Shown here piece by piece: positions 1 to 11,483 of a stretch of DNA of 64,000 nt. Every line of letters begins with the position of its first letter. Positions within the stretch are counted from its first letter, which is position 1. The stretch covers positions 4,216,001 through 4,280,000 of the forward strand of contig JANTQA010000047.1 of assembly GCA_027625915.1 (NCBI GenBank), written 5' to 3'. The stretch is from Anaeramoeba flamelloides. Lineage: Eukaryota > Metamonada > Anaeramoebidae. Both the position numbers and the translations under genes were made by a program. The notes under the pieces were generated by a model. It was not told the origin of the DNA. It did not search any database and saw nothing but the letters and a program-made list of their open reading frames with translations.

Positions 1-25
1 GCTTTTTTTTTTTTATTTTTTTTTT

Positions 26-431
26 TTGTGTTATTTTTTTTTTTTTTTGAAAGTTTCCCAAAACTTGTTTTCGCAAAATCCCAGTACAAGATACCGACTC
101 GACAGCAAAAACCCAGTACAAGTAACAACTCGACAGATAGTACGGAAAGTTCAATTCGGTTCACTTTGGTTGGTTTCAGATCGCGTTCGTTGGATTCAGT
201 TCAGTTGCATAAGTCCTCGTCGAAGATCTGATCATGAACAAGTTTGGTTGGGTTAGTCATGACCAGGTCAACCAATTCTTATAATGATTTTTTATACTTT
301 TTACCTTTCCCAAACACCTAAAAAAACAAAAAGAGAAACCTAGAGCCCAAGCAACTTAAGAAGGGAAATTTGGTAAAAGTAAAAAGTATAAAAAATCAAA
401 TTTGGTAAAAGTAAAAAGTATAAAAAATAAA
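26..431 (-). mobile_element. SINE-like poly(A)-tailed retroposon, copy 1
   Basis: On the minus strand this is a roughly 380-base unit ending in a long A-run (the T-rich stretch at 26-48 on the plus strand). The same unit occurs at 47006-47383 in the opposite orientation; both share the blocks around GTCATGACCA, AATTCGGTTCACTTTGGTTGG and GACTCGACAGC. Here the distal end is duplicated in tandem: a 31-base block starting AAATTTGGTAAAAG occurs at about 369-399 and again at 400-431. A poly(A) tail and dispersed copies suggest target-primed retroposition. I find no convincing tRNA-like A or B box, so the parent RNA is unknown. Confidence 0.6.
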
Positions 432-559
432 ATTTTCTGTTTATTTCAAAAAGTAAAAAAAAACCTAGAACACTTTAGAAATAAAATAGAAAACCTCAAA
501 AAAACCTAGAACACTTAACAAATAAACAGAAAACACAAAAAAAACCTAGAACACTTCAC

Positions 560-850
560 AAATAAAACAGAAAACATCAAGAAAACCACCATATGATTTT
601 TTTTAATTCCAAAATTAAAAAAAAAACATATGGTGATTTCCCAGAATTCAAAAGAATTGAGTAAGATCTTTGATTTTACTCTATTCATATAAATTAAAAA
701 AAAAACATAACGTGAAGTGCCTAGGTTTTTTTAATTTGAGAAATAAACCGAAATTTTCATAAATTTTCGGTTTATTTCTTAAATCAAAAAAAACTTAACG
801 ACTATAAGAGGAAATTAATTTTCCCCCTTCAAAATAAAAAAAAATAAAAG
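560..850. repeat. Foldback repeat, copy a
   Basis: Nested inverted repeats: CACCATATG at about 588-596 faces CATATGGTG at 627-635, and a second hairpin at about 723-791 pairs GAAATAAACCGAAA with its reverse complement. The core block resembling CCAGAATTCAAAAGAATTGAG recurs at 22.9-23.1, 25.8, 42.5, 47.9-48.2 and 49.8 kb. No coding capacity is visible. It is probably a non-autonomous foldback element or its debris. Confidence 0.55.
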
Positions 851-1489
851 TATGTTTTTTAAAAAAGTGGGTATTTCGTTAACGAATCAAATAATGAAAA
901 AAAAAAATAATAATAAAAAAGGACTTTCTATTTTATATTAGTGATCAATTGAAAAAAAAACTTTAAACTCGAGTTGTACTTACTGTGAAATGTAAAGAAG
1001 AAGAAAAAGAAGAAAAAGAAGAATAAAAAAAGAAAACAATTTCCAAACAATCTTAATAATTCGTGATAGTGATATATCTATGTTATTGAAAAGCTTTTGA
1101 AAAGTTATTCATCTCCTTTAAACTTGAATAGAATAAAGAAAATTATGTTAACTCAAGAAAACTAAATGTGAACACATTAAGGATTAATTCTGTTAGAAGC
1201 CTTTTTATTAAACGCAATTTACAACACCACAATTGACTGAGAAACTATTTATTTACTTTTTTGTTATTATTGTTATTTGATGACGTAAATATCCGATCAG
1301 TTTTTAAACCAAAGCAAAAAAAAAATCAAAGAAAATGCTCTTATGATTTGATTTTTGATTTAATTAGTTTCTTTTTATTTTTTTTCAATATATTTTTGAA
1401 ATTTTAAAATGGTTTTTTGATCAAATAATTTTTTTAATTAAAAATGTTTGATAATTTTGACTAAAATTCATGAACTATTATTTCAGCAA

Positions 1490-1670
1490 TTACTTTTTAC
1501 TCACGATATTTTGGCAATTATCACGATTTACAAATAATTATCACAATTTTAGATATAATATGGACATTATTTATTATCGTGATTTAATCAATTATCTCGA
1601 TTTTCAGAAAAATATATTGTTTGTTAATATTAATTATGAATTTTGAAACAGAAATCACCAAATATTATAA
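1490..1670. repeat. Dispersed AT-rich repeat D
   Basis: The text CAATTACTTTTTA..GATATTTTGGCAATTATCACG recurs with substitutions at about 37420-37620, and a looser relative lies at about 24240-24370. Each is followed by repeated ATCATGATT or ATCACGATT motifs and ends near a CATCACCAAA-like block. No ends or target duplication could be fixed. Confidence 0.35.
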
Positions 1671-1947
1671 TAAAAAAATAAATACTTGTGACGTTATTGG
1701 TGGTGATTCAATAAAATAAAAAAAAAAAAAAAAAAAAGCATTTATATTCTTAAATGAAAAATAATTTACAAACTAAAAAAACTGATTATTTTTCAAAGAA
1801 TTAAGAGGTTCTTCATAACTTTTCTTTACATTTAAAAACTTAATATTTGAAAATTTTTCTTTTTAAATCTTTTTTTAGTTCTAAAGTATTATTTTTTTAA
1901 TTTCACAACTTGTGAAAAATAGGAAATTATTTTTCCATTTAAAATAA

Positions 1948-2030
1948 ATAAATCATGAAATAAATAAATAATAAACAAATAAACAAACAAATAAACAAAC
2001 AAACAAATGAACAAACAAATAAATATATAA
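1948..2030. repeat. AAAC/AAAT microsatellite in the presumed formin intron
   Basis: Imperfect tandem four-base units (AAAC, AAAT) run up to the intron end. A TAG at 2032-2034 directly after it is the likely 3' splice site of the formin exon. Confidence 0.7.
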
Positions 2031-2034
2031 ATAG

Positions 2035-4716
2035 CCTGGGTTAAAGGGGGTACTTTCCTTACAACATTCGATTGAAATTTTAACTCTGGGTTTAACCTGC
2101 AGTTGTGAAAAATCATTAAAAATATTTTTTGATTTATTAGCTGCTGTTTCGACGTTTGGCCAATATAATGAAAAAGTAAATGAGGAAATTTTATCGATTC
2201 ATAAAAAACAAAAGCTTTTACCATATTATTTGATTACAAAGCATTTATTCAAAACAAAAGATTATGAATTACGTTTTAGTGCAATGATGTTAATTCTCGC
2301 ATTGTTGAATAATGAAAAAATCTCAAACAGGGTTGAAATAAGATTTTTATTAATTGATTTAGAGTTTGACAAATGGCTAAAAACAGTCAAACGGATTGAA
2401 GGTGATCCATTTACGAATTTATTAGAGTTATTCGAAACTCAGATGGAGAATGATTTTGATCATATGGAATATAAATATGGTGTATCTAACTATAATATAT
2501 ATGCCACTGGCAGTATTATGAAAGGGCTGACAGAAGAAATTAAGGATCAAGAATACCATGATTTGCCATTAGAAATTTTAAGATTAATTGTATTTTTTTT
2601 AACTTCTGGGAATTTTAAATGGAGGGACATTTTAACAAGCATTGATGATATTTTAATTGACAGTGTTGAAGATCTTGATAACAAAAAAGGCACTTTTAAG
2701 GAAATTTTATTTAAGCAAACAGAAATCTATCATTCTGAAACTTTAAATTTTGAAATTGAACAATTCCAAAAAAATATTGAAAATTTTGAAAAAATAAATG
2801 AGCGTAATAATCAAGAATTTTTAAATTTGTTACACCAAATGAAAATTTTTTCTGAAAGGCAAATCAAGAAAATAAAAAAGCATAGCAAAATACAAACAAT
2901 TATTGAAAGTTTGAAGTTAAAATTTAATGAGAAATTTGATGAACTAAAAATTGAAAATAAAAATTTAAAAAAACAGAAAAAGCATTTGATCAACCAAAAT
3001 AATTCATTCAAGGAAAACATTAGTTATTATAATAAAATACTAAATAAAAATCAAAATAATGCTAATGTTGATGACAAATCAATAAAACAAAACAATAATA
3101 AGGAAACGAATAACGATATAGAAAATAAGACATCATCACAGTCGGTTGATAAAGGTGTAATACCACCACCGCCAATGCTCGGGGGTGGCGGGGGAATACC
3201 ACCACCACCACCATCGATGCTTGGGGGAGGAGGGGGGATGTTTCCACCGCCACTAATGTTTGGAAACAGTTTCAATAAAAAAAAAATACCCAAAAGTAAT
3301 CTGGTAGGGCTTAACTGGAATAAAATTCCAAGCCAACTCGGTAGCCAGGGATACTGGAAAGATTTAGATACCTCTGAAGAAATGGATATTAAACTTGAAG
3401 ATTTTAAAAAATTATTTTCAAAAAAGAAAAAATTTGAATTAAATAACTCAAAAAATAAAAGAAATCAAAATAATAATAATAAAATGGCGGGACTTATTAA
3501 CGCAAAAAAAACTAGCAATATTGAAATTACATTACGAAAAATTAAAAAAAATGCAAAGGAAATATGCCAAGCAATATTAAAAATAGATGAAGACATTTTA
3601 ACTGAGGATTTTGTTCGATCACTGTTGACGCAATTACCAACTGATGACGAAAGAAGAGTAATTCAAAAATATAAAGGCAAAATTTCAAAATTAACCTTTG
3701 CAGAAAAATTTTATCAACAGTTAATACCAATTCCTCATATTCGTGAAAGGTTGGTTTTCTTTTTGTTTTACAAAAATTTTAATGAAAATATTCAAACCGT
3801 TTCTCAGCAATTGAAACATTTAGATGCCGCATGTAATGAAATGAAAAATAATGAGAATTTTAATTTCTTATTACAAATCATTTTAAAAATTGGAAATGTT
3901 ATGAATGGCGGTTCCTATCGCGGGGGGGCATCTGGATTTAATTTGGAAATATTACCAAAATTGAAAGATACAAAGTCGCCCAACGATCGTACGTTATCTT
4001 TAATGAATTACATTTCAACATTGATCACAGAAAAGTATCCAAAGGTTATAAATATTTTAAATAATATCTTGATTTTTGATAAAGCTTCTGAAGTTGATCT
4101 ATCGCATATTAACCAAAATATGAATTCAATCAATACAAAATTGTTAAATTTGGAAGAAGAATTAAACTTTTTCAAAGAAAATGAAAGTTCATTACAAAAG
4201 GAAGATAATTTTTACCCTGTCATGAATAATTTTTCTATTAATGCAAATGTGAGCTTTCGAAATGTTAAACTGAAATTTGAGAAGGCTAATAAGAAATTTA
4301 AAGAAACCCATGAATATTTTGGTATAACAAATCAAAAAAATTATTCACCAATGGTGTTTTTTTCATTAATCACTGATTGTTTAAAAGACCTCCGAATGGC
4401 AGGTAAACAAAATATTAAGAGAATTGAAAACCAAAAAAAGTTAGAAAGATTGAGGAAAAAAAAGGAAAGGCATCAAAAATTAAAGCATTTCAAAAACGTT
4501 GGAAGTTCAATGATAAACGAAGTTGGTGTAATGGATGATTTAATTGAAAAAATGAGATCAGGCGAGGCCTTTAAGTTGAAAAAATCACAATCACTGCCCA
4601 ATTTTCAATCGAATGGTATTAATACTAATAAAAACACCCAGAGAAATATTAGAACTAGAAGGGTTATAAAGAATACAAGGCAAATTAAAAGAATTAATAA
4701 AATAAGAAAAAATTAA
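2035..4716 (+). CDS. Diaphanous-related formin (5' exons not resolved)
   Basis: Actin nucleator and elongator of the formin family. The frame opens after an in-frame TAG that also ends in AG at 2032-2034, so coding probably starts at a 3' splice site; no good start ATG lies nearby and the upstream exon(s) are missing here. Order seen: FH3-like helical region (2035 to about 2560), coiled coil (about 2740-3030), short FH1 with proline runs PPPPM and PPPPPS separated by glycine runs (3163-3260), FH2 from about 3300 to 4420, and a C-terminal autoinhibitory DAD. FH2 hallmarks are GLNWNKIP (3307 on) and the GNVMNGGSYRGGASGF stretch (about 3892-3939). The DAD reads GVMDDLIEKMRSGEAF at 4525-4572, followed by basic residues. 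Together FH3 and DAD define the Rho-regulated class. The tail after the DAD is strongly basic. No frameshift is seen. Confidence 0.93.
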   Translation, partial: PGLKGVLSLQHSIEILTLGLTCSCEKSLKIFFDLLAAVSTFGQYNEKVNEEILSIHKKQKLLPYYLITKHLFKTKDYELRFSAMMLILALLNNEKISNRVEIRFLLIDLEFDKWLKTVKRIEGDPFTNLLELFETQMENDFDHMEYKYGVSNYNIYATGSIMKGLTEEIKDQEYHDLPLEILRLIVFFLTSGNFKWRDILTSIDDILIDSVEDLDNKKGTFKEILFKQTEIYHSETLNFEIEQFQKNIENFEKINERNNQEFLNLLHQMKIFSERQIKKIKKHSKIQTIIESLKLKFNEKFDELKIENKNLKKQKKHLINQNNSFKENISYYNKILNKNQNNANVDDKSIKQNNNKETNNDIENKTSSQSVDKGVIPPPPMLGGGGGIPPPPPSMLGGGGGMFPPPLMFGNSFNKKKIPKSNLVGLNWNKIPSQLGSQGYWKDLDTSEEMDIKLEDFKKLFSKKKKFELNNSKNKRNQNNNNKMAGLINAKKTSNIEITLRKIKKNAKEICQAILKIDEDILTEDFVRSLLTQLPTDDERRVIQKYKGKISKLTFAEKFYQQLIPIPHIRERLVFFLFYKNFNENIQTVSQQLKHLDAACNEMKNNENFNFLLQIILKIGNVMNGGSYRGGASGFNLEILPKLKDTKSPNDRTLSLMNYISTLITEKYPKVINILNNILIFDKASEVDLSHINQNMNSINTKLLNLEEELNFFKENESSLQKEDNFYPVMNNFSINANVSFRNVKLKFEKANKKFKETHEYFGITNQKNYSPMVFFSLITDCLKDLRMAGKQNIKRIENQKKLERLRKKKERHQKLKHFKNVGSSMINEVGVMDDLIEKMRSGEAFKLKKSQSLPNFQSNGINTNKNTQRNIRTRRVIKNTRQIKRINKIRKN

Positions 4717-7700
4717 TTTAACATGTTTTTTTTTTTTTTTTTTTATTTTTCTTATTTTGTTTAATTTTATTTTGGTATATTTAAAATATATTATTTTTTT
4801 TTTGAGCAAAGTAATGTAATATTTATTAGATCGTTAATATTGGAGAGGGGGGCGGTACTAATTTTTGATAATTTCTAAATTGGGTTAAGGAAATTGATTA
4901 AGGTAGTAGTCATTTTTGAAAATCAAATGAAATCTTGTCAAAATCTTGAAAAATTTTTTTTTGTAATTTGTTTATTGACTTATGAAATGGTTGAGTTAAC
5001 CCATTTAAACAATTTATTGATTTAAGTCTCTTTTTTTGAAATTCAAAATTTGTATGTTTCCAATATAAAACGAAAAAAAGTAATCTATTATTTTATTTAT
5101 GATATAAGTTAATTCTTGAAAATGGGAAAACATATTATTTGTTTTATGTTGGAAAGTATTGATTTCGAAAACAAATTTTTTATTTGGTTTCTTTTTCTTT
5201 GATTAATATTTCAATTCAAATCTCAGCCAATAAAACTAATTATGGTATAGGTGATTCAATAAATGAATATTCTGGTAGAAACCAAACTACAGTTTATCAA
5301 TTAAATTGAGATTTATTATGCAAAACAATTTTTATTCTTTACGGTTTTAAAAAAGTCTGTTTTCGGGTTTTCAATAAATTAAATAAAAATAACAAAAAAA
5401 TTTTCAATTTTGAAAAATTTTTTTTCCAAATTGATTGGTCTTATTCACAAGATTCCTTATTCCAATTCAAATCATTTTTGGCAGAAAAAAAATGATTTTG
5501 AATTTTGAGGATAAAATTAATTCATTCCCAAAGATCTTCAAGAAAATCTTATTTTGGAAAATCAGAATTGTATCTTAAAACAAAAACAAAATTTCTTGGT
5601 AAAATTTTTAAATGACTTTAAAACTTTAAATATTAGAACTACTTCTTCTTAAAAAAAATACAATTATTTTTTAATCTGTTGAATATATCATTTTTTTGGT
5701 TAATAAAAAGTTTTATCTCAAAAAAAAAAAAAAAATCTTTATGTTAATATTACTAGTATCAAAGACTTGTTATCGTATAATAATGAATAAAATGGCAATA
5801 AACAGGGTAAAAAATTGTTATAATGTGAGAAATAAAATGAATTTAATAGTGTTCTTTTTCAGAAAAAATGGAAAAAAAAATTGATCGTACTAAACTAATT
5901 TTATTTTAAGGCTTTCTTAGTAGATCAGAATTTTTTGACACTTGGCATATACAAAATTTGTAAGTAGATAATACCATCAATAACATATTTTAAAATTTTG
6001 CCTTGTTGGGTAGGAAAACTGATACCTTAACTTCAATTTAAGCTTGTTTTTTGGTCAATAAAAATCCCTATTTAGCAAACTAAACCTATATGCAAACTTC
6101 AACTAATTTTTCTTCTTCTTATATATAACATAACATATAATTCGATTAGTAATAGTGGGCCTAATACTAAATAAATTTTGAAGGTAAAAACTTTGATTTT
6201 TTAAAAAAATTTTAAATTATGAATTGAATTTATTAATAATTTTAGAGTAATTTTACTAATTTATAAACAATTGTAATTTTTGGGTTTGTCATAAGAAATT
6301 ATTAATTAGATTTGGTTTTATTTGGGGTTTTTAAATATTTATTTATTTATTGTTCCTGTGAAAGGGTAAAATTGGAATTTATATCTCAATTGAAAATCTA
6401 GAAATAAACTTTTTTTATCAAATATCTACCAATATTTTTGTGTAATACTTGTTTAAGTTGTTTTTGGAATAAATTAAAAAAAATTGTTATATGGGATACG
6501 GTTAAAACCCTAAATATAACTGAAGATCATCAAAGAAGAACCAAAAGAACAAGTATACACAACCAATAAAAGATAGTTTTTTTTTCCAATTTCAGTGATA
6601 GTAAACCTTATATCTAAGGCTAGAAGAAAAACAAACTTCATTAAACACATTTGGGCATTTTTACTTTTTTTTTTTTTTTTTTTTTTTCAATCAGTAACTA
6701 ATAAAGAATGGAAATTCCTCTTTCTTGATAGTATTTGAAATTTAAAGGGGATAGTATTTCAACTAATTATTATTTTCCGATTCACAATTATTCTTTTATT
6801 TTGGATTGTTACAGTCTTTCCAAAACTATTTTGAAATTTTTTCAATATTAAATTTTGATGTTGAGATTGATTTTTAAAAGGTAAAATAGGATAATAATTA
6901 AGCTCACATATTAAAAAAAATTTTCCTAAATGAACCTATATTCAAGAATTTTTTCTGATTTTTAAATAATAAAGTTTCAGAATCCAAAATGACTCAAAAA
7001 ATCTAAAATTCATTGAGAAACGACAAAAAATTTAATCTTAAAAAAATGAATTTATTTTTTGATCACATTAGAAGAATAATTTTTCATATCAACTTATCAA
7101 AAAAATTTTACAAAATTTGTTTTCTTATTCTTATATTCAACTTTTTAAAAATCATTTTAAACATCAGAATTTGATGTTGAAAAAAATTCACAATAGTCTT
7201 GGAACAGCTGTAGATCAGATAATATATAGATATATTTATATCTAAGAAAATAGTGCCAAATACTGATAAATTGCAATTTATGTTTGGAAATTTTTTACTT
7301 GATTTATGTTTTTGAAATTTTTATGCTTCAACTTTGAATAAAGTATTTTATAATTCAAGGGTTGGGAAACACTGTAAAATTAGTTGTTCTTCAAAATATT
7401 CGTTGTCAGGGAATGTTTGATAAGAAACTGTTCGAAGAATAAAAAAATAGAAATTTAACTAAGAATTTTTTGAAATTTATTAGGAATATTTCAGTAAATA
7501 AAATTGAAAAGACAGAAATTTCAATCTATTTCCATGATACTTCTGAACAAACTGACAATAAAAATAAAGTCAAAAGTAATATCCCTTTTTTGAGTTCAAA
7601 TAGTGAAATTGAGAATTTGAATGAAGGATAAAATACACTTTTTTAGAAAGAAAAAACTGTTACCGACTTGATTCCGATTTTTTTTTGTTATTAGTCTTTG

Positions 7701-7903
7701 TTTAATACATTTTTTTGTGAGAAATTAAAATAAAGTTTTATTATAATAATAAAAGGTCAAAATAATCTCATTTTAAATATTTTATAACAGGCAGTTATTT
7801 TTGAATTTTTATGTGGAAAATGGATTAAATAAATTATAATCATTACCTTATCAAATGTCCCTCATCGTTTATTTCTTGTTTTCTTATTTTCGCATATAAA
7901 AGA
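4717..7903. other. AT-rich spacer with no recognised gene
   Basis: Very AT-rich with many A and T runs. All open frames are short and of low complexity. I see no gene, RNA or clear repeat apart from homopolymers. Confidence 0.6.
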
Positions 7904-8386
7904 TACAGTGATCAAAATAAAGCGTGCCAAACAACTATAATCATTGTTTCAAAATATTATCCGTGCTTTTTTTTATTCTTGTACCAAGGCAACATCCAAT
8001 CTACTATCAAATAGTATACTTAAGTTCAAATCAATTTTATAAGTAAAGGACTCGTTATTTTCAGTAAAATCTAAATTATTCATGCAAATATTTGAAAATT
8101 TTCCATAATATTCTCAATTTTTTAGAAATTTTTTTTGTTTTTTTGATATTAAAAATTTTATGAAAAATTAACTCTATTTATTGAGACAAATTTTGCATTT
8201 TGATCCTTCATTTTTAGAATTTCTTTTCAAATAATAGAACTTTAAGAAACCAATACCATATTTTTTTAGGGTTTATTATTGGTTTCTTTGATTGGTCAAT
8301 GTATTGGTCATCTATAACAAAAAAACAGGTTTTTTATTTTGAAACACGCATTAAATTTTTTTGCAAGCTTTATTTTGACTACAGCA
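7904..8386. mobile_element. Mariner-like non-autonomous element or remnant
   Basis: The left end TACAGTGATCAAAATAAAGC (7904 on) and the right end, read inward on the other strand as TGCTGTAGTCAAAATAAAGC (ending about 8386), form imperfect terminal inverted repeats. A TA at the left border fits Tc1/mariner insertion. The internal 440 bases have no long frame, so transposase is absent or decayed. A short internal block (CAACATCCAAT .. AGTTCAAATCAATTTT) recurs at about 34880-34930. Confidence 0.45.
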
Positions 8387-8603
8387 AATTAAAAATTTGA
8401 AAATTAATAAAAAAAAAAAGTGAGAACATTTCTACTTCGTTTCTTGAAAGCAAAAGAATCCAAGAAAATTGGTAACACTACAAAACCCAAAGAATAGATC
8501 TATTAAACAACAACTTAATTATTAAACTCAGATCTTAAAAATCCTAAATTTAACGAAAAGAATCATTTTTTATTCAATATTTTTGATAATATTTTCTTTT
8601 GGG

Positions 8604-9597
8604 ATGGGTAAAAATTTTTATTTTCTTTTATTTCTTTTGATTTTGGTTTCTAATTGAATTAATTTCAATTTTCGTTTTCAATTTTTTGATCCTAAATGAA
8701 ACAGGTAAAGCAATATCAAAATTAAAAAAAAAGATCTTTGGCAATAAAGAAATGAGACTCTTAATGTTGGGCCTTGATGCAGCAGGTAAAACAACTGTGC
8801 TTTATAAATTAAAATTGGGGCAAAGTGTGACCACAATTCCGTAAAAGAAATCAAATTTTGCATTCTTTTTTGTTTTACTTTTTTCATCTTGTTACCTAAT
8901 TTCCTTTTTTCACTTTTGCATTTTTTTTTTTTCTTTTACAAACTTGTTCCATTTATTTTCAAAAGAACTGTAGGTTTTAATGTAGAAACAGTCCAATACA
9001 AAAACGTTAAATTTAATGTTTGGGATGTAAGTTATCTTTGCAATTTGATCGATTCTTTTTTTTTCTTTTTTTCTTTTTTCGCCCTTTTACAATTTGTTCA
9101 AGAGATAAAAAACCAATTATTTCAAAATTTAAAACAAACCAAATTCACAACCCCCAACAAATTTTCAATTTCACATTCTTCTAACATTCAAAATCAATAA
9201 TACAAATGAAAAAACAAATTAAAAAACAACAAACCAAATTAAATTAAAGGTTGGTGGTCAAGAAAAAATTAGACCACTCTGGAGACATTACTTCACAGGA
9301 ACACAAGGTTTAATTTTTGTTGTTGATTCAAATGATCGAGCAAGAATTGACGAAGCAAGAAATGAGCTTCACAAAATCATTTCTGATCGAGAGATGAGAG
9401 AATCTTTACTCCTTGTTTTTGCAAACAAACAAGATCTTCCAAATGTAATGACTCCAGCAGAAATCACAGAAAGATTGGAATTGCACAAATTAAGAGACAG
9501 AAATTGGTTTGTTCAACCAACTTGTGCCATTAATGGTGATGGTCTATTTGAAGGATTAACTTGGTTATCCACTAATATTAAAGATAAAAAAAAATAA
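8604..9597 (+). CDS. ARF1: Arf1-class small GTPase, four exons
   Basis: Membrane-traffic GTPase that recruits coats to Golgi and endosomal membranes. Splicing read here: exon 1 8604-8607 (ATGG only), exon 2 8705-8840, exon 3 8966-9026, exon 4 9250-9597, with GT-AG introns of 97, 125 and 223 bases. The joined frame is 182 residues, the usual Arf length. It begins MGKAISKL, giving the N-myristoylated Gly2 and the amphipathic helix. Motifs: P-loop GLDAAGKT, switch I TIPTVGFN, interswitch, [19 protein letters not shown] and the TCA box. Every splice falls inside a conserved Arf motif, so the junctions are well fixed: CC|A in IPTVG, WD|VGG, and G|GT for Gly2. The protein resembles Arf1 more than Arl or Sar1. 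The start is unusual because the coding part of exon 1 is one codon plus one base. Confidence 0.95.
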
Positions 9598-11284
9598 TCA
9601 AGAGACACAATCAATTTATTTTTTCAAATTGTTTTTTTATTTTTTTTAATAATCCAAAAACGTTATTGGTCAGAAAAAGAAGACATCGCCCATTTACCTT
9701 TTGAAGAAATTAGCTTGAAATTATTTTTTCTTTTTATTTAAATTTATTCAGAGTTCATTTTAAAATAAGATAAAAATCTCAATAATAGACGATAAAAAAA
9801 TATCAAAATTCATTCTGACCAATTTGTATTGTTGAATGCTTTTTTATTTTTTTTTTATTCCGAGATTAAATAATTATATAAATTTTAAATGAAATAATCT
9901 TTTTGTATTGTTATATTTATTTTTATTATTATTTTTAGATTTTTATTTTTCGTTTTTTTTCTTTTTTGAATGAATTCATCAGATTTGTTTTTGTTTTTTT
10001 TTTTTTTGCTACAACCATTCCAATCCTCCAGTGATATTTTCATTAGTCACAGAAAATAATTGTGAATTAAAAAATTGTATTTTTTAAAACACAAAATTCA
10101 ATTTCTACTTATTCATAAGATAGAAATTTCTATTTCTCTTATATAATAAGAGAAACTTTTTTTCTTAGAAGAAACCAATACAAAAATTGAATTTCAAAAG
10201 AAAAAAAATCACAAAAACTTGAAAGTATTTTTATGATCATTGTTTCTAAATTGTTTAAACTCTCAATTTTTATAATCTTGGAAATTGAAAATCCCAATTA
10301 ATGTCAGCTTTTTTGAATGTATTTGTTTGTCAATCCGAAAAACAAAAAAAAAAATATAAAATAATTTTTTTTTTACTTCTTTTATTAAAATTTATGGTTT
10401 ACTAAAATCAAATTGTTGAAAGGATTTTATGGAATATCATACAGGATAAAAGTTTGTTCTAGATAATCAATTTCTATTTCTTTTTAATTTTCATTTTAAA
10501 GTTGAAACTGCTTCAATTAAAGGAAAAGGCGGAAATTAAATATAAAACCAACAGTAATGAAATTCAAAATACTGTTCTGAAAAATTTATATTAATATTTA
10601 AAAATATCTTAATAAAATTGAGTTTTTTGAGTTTTTTCAGATGAATTTTTCTTGAAAATGAAATAATTTCTGTAATTGTTAAGAATTGGAATTTATTTTT
10701 TTGAAAACCCTTTAAACAACTTTAAGAGTAACTTTTTGAATGAAATTATTTGAATTCTTGTGTAAGAATAAAAAAAAAAATACTTATTTAAACCTATTTT
10801 TTTTTTTAATGTCTTTATTAATGAATTGATTTGGTAAAAAATAGATATTTCCTTAACTTAGGTAATTTATTATTTAAAATTATAATTAATAAATCTTATG
10901 AACTTTCAAATTGTTAAAAAATTAGCTCTACAAAGGTAAATAAGAATTTTTGAAAATAAAATATGAAAGAAACACGCCCTCTTGTTTTTAATTTTATATT
11001 TTGTTGGGGATTTATATTTGTCGGTAGTGCATTTATTTTAAGAATATTAACTTAAATCTGAAATTTATTATCTCTCTTATTTTAGAACAATTGTGGTTTT
11101 GTTGATTCAAAAAAAAAAAAATGAATTTTTAATTGTATGCTGGATTATTTTGAGTGATATAAGATTTGAAATTCTCCTCGGTGGTTGAGGTTTCATAGTA
11201 TTGGAACTAGACACCTCCTATAAACACCCTACAAAAAAAACATAACTATAATACAACACGAAGAATACAAAATGAAAAACTTTT
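9598..11284. other. AT-rich spacer with no recognised gene
   Basis: Downstream region of the Arf gene. Homopolymer-rich, without convincing open frames, RNA genes or repeat borders. Confidence 0.6.
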
Positions 11285-11483
11285 TACAGTCAGTTTCACT
11301 TTTATGGCACAAACTTTCAACAAAATTTAAGGCACAAAAAAATCTCAAATTAAGGCACAAAATTTGTAATTTTTTTTTTTACAATTTATTTTACTAGAAA
11401 CTGAATTTTGTGCCTTAATTTGAGATTTTTTTGTTTCTTAAATTTTGTTGAAAGTTTTTACCTTAAAATTGAAACTGACTGTA
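11285..11483. mobile_element. CAGTCAG palindromic MITE, copy 1
   Basis: A 199-base element that is almost one long inverted repeat. It opens TACAGTCAGTTTCACTTTTA and closes with its complement ending CTGACTGTA. Internal GGCACAAA and TCTCAAATTAAGG blocks are mirrored on the right arm. Flanking TA fits a Tc1/mariner-type target duplication. There is no coding capacity, so it must be moved by a transposase elsewhere. Confidence 0.85.

Noticed and set aside
26-256. Two overlapping plus-strand frames, and the similar frames at 47196-47425
   Set aside because: Both sites are copies of the SINE-like retroposon, and the frames are incidental to it.
1889-2224. Minus-strand frame of 111 residues opposite the formin start
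   Set aside because: Low-complexity text antisense to the conserved FH3 coding frame on the plus strand.
8678-9200. Short frames on both strands inside the Arf gene
   Set aside because: They cover introns and the antisense of exons; the four-exon Arf model explains the region.
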